DNA from: Bacteroidaceae bacterium
GTDB taxonomy: Bacteria > Bacteroidota > Bacteroidia > Bacteroidales > Bacteroidaceae
DNA: 54,847 bases
Assembly (NCBI GenBank): GCA_017509605.1
Contig: JAFWPH010000013.1
Location: forward strand, 1 to 54,847
Direction of reading: 5' to 3'
The notes under the pieces were generated by a model. It had not been told where the DNA came from. It saw only the letters and a list, made by a program, of their open reading frames with translations, and made no database searches. Positions 48,573 through 54,847 of the stretch are shown here, one piece after another. A program made the position numbers and the translations under genes. Numbering within the stretch: the stretch's first letter is position 1; each line of letters opens with the position of its first letter.

Positions 48573-51083
48573 TCAATATCCCATTCGGGAAGTATCGACC
48601 TCTTTCTTTTTCTTCTCCTTGAAGTTGCCGATACGGTAGATGGCGGTAAGGGAATAGTTCGTGTATGGCATCCAGACACGCATAGTGTAGTCTTGATTGG
48701 TTATTGAGGAGTGTGTGGTAATATGGTCGTTCAATATGTTTTCACCTTTTGCCACAAGGCTCCATTTGCCGTTAGCGGTAGTGTAGCGTAGTGTGGCATT
48801 CAGTCGTAGGAGCGGTTCGATGTCGTAAACGCCCTGAATGGCCTTCGTCTGAAAGAATGGATTGAGGATGAGTTGGATGTTGTGCTTTGATGACAGCCGA
48901 GCCACAACTGTGCCACTAAAAATGCCCGAGAGACAAGTGCGGTCTATGGGAAGGTCGAAGAAATTGTTAGTCTTGTCATGTCGATACAGTGCAGTTGCCA
49001 TAACGTTACCGTTGAGCCAACTTCCAATATGGAACTGCGCCGAGGCTTGCAGACCGAAACTGTTGGAATAATCGAAGTTGGTCTCCTTCATCACCACAGC
49101 CATGCGGTCAGAAGGTTGATAGGCCATTTGCACAAAATAGTCGGGCTCCAACATGGCAAAGGCCGTGAAGGTGTATTTGTGGTTGAGTTGCCACATCAGG
49201 TTGATGTCGTATTCCGACATTGGTTTCAGGTCGGGGTTGCCCCATATCTCGCTGTAAGCCGATGCATAGTAGATACTGCTCATTGTGCTCCAATAGGAGG
49301 GGTAGATGGCCTCGCTGCTGAACGCGAAGTTGAGCAAGTTCTTTTCGTTAATGTTCCACATCGCATTGAACTGTGGGTAAATGCGCCATCCATCCCACTT
49401 GGTGGCGTGGTATTGTTCAGCAGTCACAGAGGCGTCAAGGCTCAATGTCGTGCCAATTTGCTTGCTCAGCCCGACGTAACCATTCATGATGCGTTCGTCG
49501 TAGTCCACGTGTGAGGTGGCGTCGGGCAGGGGTTGCTGGTATTCATCGAGTGTGGTTTGATAGCTGTTGTTATTCGTGAACTGTGCCTTGCCGCCATAGC
49601 TCAGCTCCCATCCTTTCGGTAAAGAGTGGGTTTGGTCAGCTGTGAAGAGCCATTTGCTAACTTTCTGACGGCTATCGACATAGAGGTTTCGGCTCATCTC
49701 ATTCAACTCTCCGTCAAGGTTCTGTGTGCGAGGTTCCTGATAGTTGGTATAAGAGGCTCCAATCTGCAGACCGAATGGCATCGAATAACTGGCATCAATG
49801 TTGTGCAGATAGTCGTGTTGTCGGGAATTCTGTACAGACAGTGCAGTGCCTGTCGTGGTGTTGGTAGAACAGGTGGAATTCCATTGTCCCGTGTAGGCAA
49901 GGTTCAGACGGTGGTTGTCGGCGATTGTATAGTCCATTCCAATGCGATATTCATGGTCAAGGCCGTTGCTACGGTTGCGGGTCTTGTCGCTGTATGCCAT
50001 ACGTTGCTCTCCAAGCGGGTGGTTGGCTTCATGTTCTACTTGTCCGTAGCCAGTGCCATTAGTGTAGGTGTATGATGCGTCTATTCCCCATTTGCCGTGA
50101 TTGTAGATGATACTACCACCCGCATAGCCCGTTCCATATTTGTGTTGCCGCCAACCGCCCATCAGTTGTCCTGAGAGTTGGTTTGTTCCTGTGAAGTCTT
50201 TAGTCACAATGTTGATGGCCATTCCTCGTACATGATATCTTGCAGGAGCAGAGGGCATCACTTCGGCCTTGGCTATCATAGCAGCAGGCATCTGTTTCAG
50301 CCTTTCCACCACTTTGTCGGTACTCAACGTCGTAGGCTTGCCGTTGATGATGAGGGTGACGGCCTGACCAGAGAACATGATGCCACCATTCATCTCGCTT
50401 ACGCCAGGGATATTGGTCAATGCGTCGTAAGCATTGTCGGCAGGATAGATTTGCAGTAGAAAGGGCATGTTGTAAACGAGGTGGCCGTTTTCTGTGCTCG
50501 ATATGATGTGTTCCCCTGTCACTTGCACTCCGTTCAGTTTGATGTTCTCAAGTTCGAGTCTGATAGGACCGGCATTTCTTGTCGTCATTATGACATAAGC
50601 AGTCTTGTAGCCGACATACGAGATACGTGCAACGACGGGACTCTGCTCGCATGGAATGACAAAGAGGCCGCTTTCGTTGGACACTCCACCCGTAATCAGT
50701 GTGGAGTCCTCAGGTAGGAGCAGTGCGATGTTGGCGTAGGCAATGGGGTGGCCTTGTTCATCGATGATGGTACCCTTGTAGCGTGAGGCAGTCTTTTGAG
50801 GACACTCCACGATGATTTCCTTGTTCTCAACGGTCATGCGGATGGGATAGAAACCTATCATCTGACGGATGGCGTCAGGTATGGACTTGTGGCGTATTGA
50901 TGTGGTGATGCTGAAGTCCTCCAGTTCGTTGTAGAGGAAACTGATGGTATAGTCCTCACTTTGCTCGTTCAGTTGGCGTAGGGCTTGGCTGAGCGACACG
51001 TTATTGTATTCTTGGGTTATCTTCTGCGCCTGAACTCCGATAGTAATGAGATAGCAGACAACTAAAAAAATGATTCGTCTCAT
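48573..51083 (-). CDS. TonB-dependent-receptor-like outer-membrane protein with STN-like domain (836 residues)
   Basis: Signal peptide ending GVQA. Residues about 22-95 form an STN/secretin-like domain (SLSQALRQLNEQS, IEVECP-type end), followed by a carboxypeptidase-regulatory-like domain (YKGTIIDEQGHPIAYANI), a plug (AYDALTNIPGVSEMNGG, ITLIINGKP-type) and an OMP_b-brl_3-type barrel. The STN domain normally talks to a FecR-like anti-sigma factor. That fits the gene order: sigma factor, DUF4974 protein and this receptor, with only 3 bases between the last two. The ligand is unknown and no SusD-like gene follows. Ends in a barrel strand followed by a lysine-rich tail. Confidence 0.8.
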   Translation of the reverse strand: MRRIIFLVVCYLITIGVQAQKITQEYNNVSLSQALRQLNEQSEDYTISFLYNELEDFSITTSIRHKSIPDAIRQMIGFYPIRMTVENKEIIVECPQKTASRYKGTIIDEQGHPIAYANIALLLPEDSTLITGGVSNESGLFVIPCEQSPVVARISYVGYKTAYVIMTTRNAGPIRLELENIKLNGVQVTGEHIISSTENGHLVYNMPFLLQIYPADNAYDALTNIPGVSEMNGGIMFSGQAVTLIINGKPTTLSTDKVVERLKQMPAAMIAKAEVMPSAPARYHVRGMAINIVTKDFTGTNQLSGQLMGGWRQHKYGTGYAGGSIIYNHGKWGIDASYTYTNGTGYGQVEHEANHPLGEQRMAYSDKTRNRSNGLDHEYRIGMDYTIADNHRLNLAYTGQWNSTCSTNTTTGTALSVQNSRQHDYLHNIDASYSMPFGLQIGASYTNYQEPRTQNLDGELNEMSRNLYVDSRQKVSKWLFTADQTHSLPKGWELSYGGKAQFTNNNSYQTTLDEYQQPLPDATSHVDYDERIMNGYVGLSKQIGTTLSLDASVTAEQYHATKWDGWRIYPQFNAMWNINEKNLLNFAFSSEAIYPSYWSTMSSIYYASAYSEIWGNPDLKPMSEYDINLMWQLNHKYTFTAFAMLEPDYFVQMAYQPSDRMAVVMKETNFDYSNSFGLQASAQFHIGSWLNGNVMATALYRHDKTNNFFDLPIDRTCLSGIFSGTVVARLSSKHNIQLILNPFFQTKAIQGVYDIEPLLRLNATLRYTTANGKWSLVAKGENILNDHITTHSSITNQDYTMRVWMPYTNYSLTAIYRIGNFKEKKKKEVDTSRMGY

Positions 51084-51086
51084 GTC

Positions 51087-51794
51087 TTATTTCACTACAA
51101 TTTTGTTGTCCTTCAGTTCTATGTCGATACTTTCAAAAAGGTTGAGTCGGTGCAAAGTGACTTCAAGTCCATCGTCTGGTTTCCATACGAAATAGAAACG
51201 GAGCAAGCGGGCATCTGTATTTTGAAATTCCACCTCTTTTTTATAGTGTGTAGCAATCTGTGGCAATATTATGTCTAACGTCAAATTGTCAAAGATGACA
51301 GGTTGGGTATTCGTTGTTGAATCAGTCTCTATGGTATCTGTTGGTATTACCCTGGTTGATTGAACTGGAGTAATCTGTTGTGTTTGTGTAGTTTGCGACT
51401 TGCTACTGCTGACCATGCGTACGATATGGATGGCAGCGAAGGCCACTCCTGCCGTGAAGAGGATGCCGATGACACTTGCGGCCACCTTATTGGGAAGTAT
51501 ACCCAACCGTTTCTTGTCATTTGGGCGAGCCTTCTCACGCTCGGCAAAATTGATGCAAGCATCATTTTGCTCTCGCTTAATTGAAGCCTTAATGGTTGCA
51601 GTATGTGGCTCGAATCTATTATCTGAACCGAGTGCTTCAATTTCTTCATAGTGTTCAGCATAAAACTTCTCCCACTCCTCGTCCACGGGGACGGATTCCT
51701 TTTTGACTTCGCGCTTCATAAAGGCTTGCTTGGTCAGTGCGAGCAGTTCCTGGTTCTCTGCTACCAACTGGTCTATTATTCCTTTCTGTTCCAT
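51087..51794 (-). CDS. FecR-like / DUF4974 transmembrane anti-sigma-type protein (235 residues)
   Basis: The cytoplasmic N-terminus (1-100) is charged and helical. One membrane span (about 102-128, KVAASVIGILFTAGVAFAA) is followed by a threonine/glutamine-rich linker and a C-terminal domain (VIFDNLTLDIILPQIATHY ... IVVK) of DUF4974, the C-terminal part of Bacteroidetes FecR proteins. The central FecR sandwich domain is missing, so it is shorter than the usual 320-390 residues. It probably transmits the receptor's signal to the sigma factor encoded 99 bases upstream, but the N-terminal region is not a standard anti-sigma motif. Confidence 0.7.
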   Translation of the reverse strand: MEQKGIIDQLVAENQELLALTKQAFMKREVKKESVPVDEEWEKFYAEHYEEIEALGSDNRFEPHTATIKASIKREQNDACINFAEREKARPNDKKRLGILPNKVAASVIGILFTAGVAFAAIHIVRMVSSSKSQTTQTQQITPVQSTRVIPTDTIETDSTTNTQPVIFDNLTLDIILPQIATHYKKEVEFQNTDARLLRFYFVWKPDDGLEVTLHRLNLFESIDIELKDNKIVVK

Positions 51795-51893
51795 AACGTT
51801 TATCGTTTTGCTGTTTGTTTCTGAAAATGTTGAATTTGTCTTCTTTTCCTTGCCATTGCAAAGTTAAAGCGAGTTTTACTCTGCTTATTTGGC

Positions 51894-52376
51894 TTAACGG
51901 AAATGTTCCTTGATTCGCTGTAGCGATTGTGACAGATGGTTGTACACCGTCACTTTGCTCACACCAATAGCATGTGCCACTTCTTCATAACTCATTTCGC
52001 GAAGGAATCGAAGTCGGAATATCTGTTGGCTAAGCGGTGGCAGTTCTGCCTCAATGAATTGCATCAGCCGCTCCAGACGGTCATCATCATCCAAGGTGGT
52101 CATATTGTTCTGCATTGACTCCTGTAAGAAGAGTTTTTCCACACGTTCCCGAATCGACCTGTGACTATTCACATCGTGGCAACGGTTGCGTACAGCGGTC
52201 ATCAGGTACCCCTCCACCTTATTCTCCATTGGTAGCTGTTTGGCATGAAGTAGACGGGTGAACACTTCGCTCACCACGTCCTTGCTCTCCTGGGGGTCAT
52301 ATAGCATCACCCTTGCCAGACGGTACATCTGTGCATAATGCCGGCGGTATATGTTTTCAAATTCTTCTTTTGTCAT
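51894..52376 (-). CDS. ECF RNA polymerase sigma factor
   Basis: 160 residues. Region 2 is visible in IYRRHYAQMYRLARVMLYD and ESKDVVSEVFTRLL, and region 4 in LPPLSQQIFRLRFLREMSYEEVAHAIGVSKVTVYNHLSQSLQRIKEHF, whose HTH should read -35. It matches Bacteroidetes ECF sigma factors paired with FecR-like proteins. The ATG at 52376 is chosen; the longer reading starts at TTG. The order sigma, DUF4974, receptor suggests cell-surface signalling that switches on its own receptor. Confidence 0.85.
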   Translation of the reverse strand: MTKEEFENIYRRHYAQMYRLARVMLYDPQESKDVVSEVFTRLLHAKQLPMENKVEGYLMTAVRNRCHDVNSHRSIRERVEKLFLQESMQNNMTTLDDDDRLERLMQFIEAELPPLSQQIFRLRFLREMSYEEVAHAIGVSKVTVYNHLSQSLQRIKEHFR

Positions 52377-52596
52377 AAGCAGACTTTTCAATCAGTCATA
52401 TATCATAAGGACGATTCAGCAATCCGAAAAACTAAGCAAAATAATATTTTTTTATTTCATTTTCCCTCTTTTTTGGAAGTCATTAAATGAAGAAATAAAA
52501 AATATAGCTTGCTTCTCTTTGGGTTGTTGTTGGTTTTTTGGGGGGAAACAACTTATCACAACTATAAACAAAAATATCCATACGGGTAGAGAAGAA

Positions 52597-52639
52597 ACTC
52601 CCGCCGCAAGGTGCAATCGATGCAACGTGCGGCGGGAGT
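52597..52639. terminator. 12-bp perfect hairpin in the gap between sigma factor and outer-membrane genes
   Basis: ACTCCCGCCGCA (52597-52608) pairs with TGCGGCGGGAGT (52628-52639). A T5 run follows on the plus strand, and a weaker pyrimidine run on the minus strand. It may terminate transcripts of the outer-membrane gene that ends at 52954. The 577-base gap otherwise contains a GGAGTTAA/TTTAACTCC-type repeat near 52735 and no gene. Confidence 0.6.
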
Positions 52640-52953
52640 GATTTTTGCTACGCACAGGACAATAGGTTTTAATAGCAGTCGTTTCGTCCAGCATGAAATT
52701 GCTTAACTTCCAGTCAGCACGGCTGACTTAGCTCCCTATTTAACTCCTTTTTATAACTTCCGAAACTTTAGATCCGTACATAGAAGATGACAAGTGTTCG
52801 GTGATTTGTGGAATTTTTATTCGGTTGTTTGTGGAAAATTCATTCGGCGAATCATGGAAAGGATTCTTATAGATTATGGTCTATACTTGCACTGCTATTT
52901 GGGTAAAATACTAACGACTACTACAGTTTATCTTCCTGAATGTTGGTAATATA

Positions 52954-54847
52954 CTATATCTTGATTTGCATTTTGATGATAATATTTCTTGGTCGTATGT
53001 TGAAGGAATACAAAGATTCTGAGAGAGAGCCGAAGGAGGTGTAGCGATAGTCTGTCTCGTTAAGGAGATTGGTGGCGGCAAGAGCGATGTCAATGCGTTT
53101 GGAAAGAAGCCAGCGGACAGAGGCATCGAGGAAAATGATGCTGGCCGTCTGGTCGGTGGAAAAGCGAGTGTAGTAATGCTCTGCGCCGAAAGCAATATGC
53201 CATTGGTCGGTAGGTAGGAACGTAACAGAGAGGTTCTGACGTAAGGCACTGTGGATGGCCTTCACTGCATTGACCTTGTATTGATTGTTTGTGTAAGTCA
53301 GGCGATAGTCTGTGGAGAGCCAGCGCGTGAATTTGCCAGAGAATTTGGGTGCAAGGGTGATGAAGGTGGAGGTGTAAGGCTGTTCCACGTTCTGACGCAT
53401 CATCCTGGCACAGGAGTGTCCAAGAGACGCATCAATGCCTACGGTGATTTTGGTTGCCCAAAGACCTTTGCTGATGCCGCCATTGAGTTGAGTGACGGAA
53501 ATGTTGTTTCCACAGGTAACAAAAGTCGTAAGAATGCGCTCGCCGATGAACAGCTGGTTTTGCATCAGGGGCTGATAGTCCTGTTCGTATTTGGCTGAGA
53601 GATTAGCAAAGAGCGAGGTGATAGGGTTTCGGTAGCGTAGTCTGACGAAAGCCGAACGTTGCCGTATGCTTTCTGTGGATGGTGTCTGAAAAGTGAGATT
53701 TCGGAAGTCAGACATGACGACGGTTTGCGTGTAACTGCTTGGGGCGATTGGCTGGAGACTGTAGTTGAGATAAGCAGAGAACTCGGTCTTCGCCGTGAGT
53801 TGGTGGCGAACATAGACCATTGGCGAGATGGTCATAAAGTGCTTTCCCGTAGAGGTGTCGGCCAGTCGGTCTGCACCATGATAATAATAGTAGCCAATGG
53901 GCAGTGAGAGTGTCAGCCACCAGCGACGGTGCTGATAGCGGGCTTCAGGCGAGGCATAAGTTTTGAGGACGGTGAAGTTTCGACGACCCTCTAAAGGATA
54001 GTCGGGCAGCATGAGACCACTGAGACAGCTTTGGAAACGGTGCAGATTAAGGTCGATGCCGCCACGGGCGTAGAACGACCAACGACGGAGTAGCCAGCCA
54101 TAGCGGGCTTCAGTAACAGAGCGGAAGTCGTCAGTGGTGAGGTCTTGCAGAACAGTGTCGGCAGTAAGCGAGTGGGGCCGATGTGAGTAGCGGTTGTGCG
54201 ACGAGATGGTCAGTAGGTGGCTGTCGATACGGTAAACCAGTTGCAAATCGTTGGTAATGTCGAGAACAGGGAGGTCAGACTGTTGGCGTAATGCTTGTGT
54301 ACCATTAACGGCAGACGTAGCAGGGTTCCATAGAGCATCCACGTTGAGATTGTCTTTCAGATAGTTATTGCGCCGATTCAGTTGCAGTGACCATTCGCCG
54401 TTTAGTTGGTGATTGTGGTTTCGCATCGTGTTCTGCTCTAAGAACGAGGGTATGTTCTTGTCGAAATAGCGAGTGGTGCAGGAATTGGTGAAGTCCAAAC
54501 GGTCAGCTTGATAGGTAGCATTCAACTTGACATCAAACCCATCGGCCACATGACGGGCATTGCTCGACTGTGCCAGAAACGATAGATTGTCACGGGTGCG
54601 CAGTTCGTCAAGCGGCGCAGAGGTGATGCCGATGGCGATATAATCAGGCCATGGATTGTCATTATAGCCACTGTTAAGGATAGTGTAGTCAGTATGCCTC
54701 TGGCTCTGACTGTTGGGATTCCATCCCGTGTCGTTCAGTCGCAACGTCTCCATGTTCTGCCATTTCTTGGCAATGCGCATGGCAAACAGGGATGCGTCGT
54801 AAAGCAGAGGCTCGGCACCTATGCCGCCATTCAGGATGCCAATCCAG
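52954..54847 (-). CDS. Partial outer-membrane beta-barrel receptor (TonB-dependent type)
   Basis: The 5' end is beyond the right edge; 630 residues are visible. The frame stays open to the edge, so an internal ATG at 54780 is not the start. The sequence is a run of amphipathic strands with aromatic girdles and ends FNIRPRNIIIKMQIKI, like the TonB-type receptors of Bacteroidales. A plug-like start (GGIGAEPLLYDASLFAMRIAK) is just visible. It is on the same strand as the sigma-factor operon but separated by a hairpin and 577 bases, so it is probably a separate unit. Confidence 0.75.
   Translation of the reverse strand, partial: WIGILNGGIGAEPLLYDASLFAMRIAKKWQNMETLRLNDTGWNPNSQSQRHTDYTILNSGYNDNPWPDYIAIGITSAPLDELRTRDNLSFLAQSSNARHVADGFDVKLNATYQADRLDFTNSCTTRYFDKNIPSFLEQNTMRNHNHQLNGEWSLQLNRRNNYLKDNLNVDALWNPATSAVNGTQALRQQSDLPVLDITNDLQLVYRIDSHLLTISSHNRYSHRPHSLTADTVLQDLTTDDFRSVTEARYGWLLRRWSFYARGGIDLNLHRFQSCLSGLMLPDYPLEGRRNFTVLKTYASPEARYQHRRWWLTLSLPIGYYYYHGADRLADTSTGKHFMTISPMVYVRHQLTAKTEFSAYLNYSLQPIAPSSYTQTVVMSDFRNLTFQTPSTESIRQRSAFVRLRYRNPITSLFANLSAKYEQDYQPLMQNQLFIGERILTTFVTCGNNISVTQLNGGISKGLWATKITVGIDASLGHSCARMMRQNVEQPYTSTFITLAPKFSGKFTRWLSTDYRLTYTNNQYKVNAVKAIHSALRQNLSVTFLPTDQWHIAFGAEHYYTRFSTDQTASIIFLDASVRWLLSKRIDIALAATNLLNETDYRYTSFGSLSESLYSFNIRPRNIIIKMQIKI

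Noticed and set aside
1..54847. tRNA, rRNA, riboswitch and retron-type RNA genes
   Set aside because: No cloverleaf, rRNA segment or known riboswitch core was recognised by eye on either strand. A covariance-model search would be decisive.

Overview
The window looks like a chromosome segment of a Bacteroidales bacterium, most likely a Prevotella-like member of the Prevotellaceae. The grounds are: -7 elements of the form TAnnTTTG (with -33 TTTG where visible) ahead of many genes, few Shine-Dalgarno sequences, several secreted proteins with T9SS-like C-terminal tails, a sigma / FecR-like (DUF4974) / TonB-type receptor set, and TlpA-like redoxins. The genus is inferred; no rRNA or tRNA gene was seen.

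Layout. 1-6.5 kb: a leftward operon of secreted TlpA/thioredoxin-like proteins, with a sigma-54-type promoter and tandem operator-like dyads upstream. 6.9-11.5 kb: a DUF1703-type AAA-ATPase/nuclease facing an MmeI-like restriction-modification enzyme. 11.7-18.4 kb: three secreted proteins (sorting-tail protein, DUF4886 SGNH hydrolase, CotH/lamin-tail protein). 19-23 kb: a rightward housekeeping run (outer-membrane protein, nitroreductase-like, DUF2520, KdsC-like phosphatase, Maf, lipoprotein). 23-24.9 kb: two small genes divergent from a phage-type S24 repressor. 24.9-26.7 kb: kdgK-kdgA. 26.9-32.6 kb: a complete-looking but isolated phage capsid/tail-tube cassette with its own promoter/operator, terminator and a -1 frameshift site. 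32.8-34 kb: a secreted protein and a decayed transposase end. 34.3-46.5 kb: a 3,555-residue secreted protein and a GLUG-repeat partner. 46.5-48.4 kb: a GH2 beta-glucuronidase-like enzyme. 48.6-54.8 kb: ECF sigma factor, FecR-like protein and two outer-membrane receptors, the last cut by the window edge.

How parts work together. The most unusual system is the phage-derived cassette: scaffold-like, decoration-like, major capsid, connectors, tail terminator-like, tube and tail chaperone genes are intact, yet terminase, portal, tape measure, tail tip, lysis and integrase genes are absent on both visible flanks. A 16-bp dyad (one mismatch) covers its -33 region. Inverted TACGCA/TGCGTA pairs at nearly the same spacing (31 and 32 bp) occur there and in the divergent control region of the S24 repressor 8 kb away, so the repressor may control the cassette. 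A second unusual point is the redoxin operon, whose proteins carry shuffled versions of the same modules and which appears to depend on sigma-54.

Intergenic DNA is rich in period-7 repeats of several unrelated sequences, a roughly 80-90-bp MITE-like element and a dispersed GGGAGTTAA-type element. One period-7 array lies inside a gene just before its sorting tail, where changes in repeat number would shift the reading frame.
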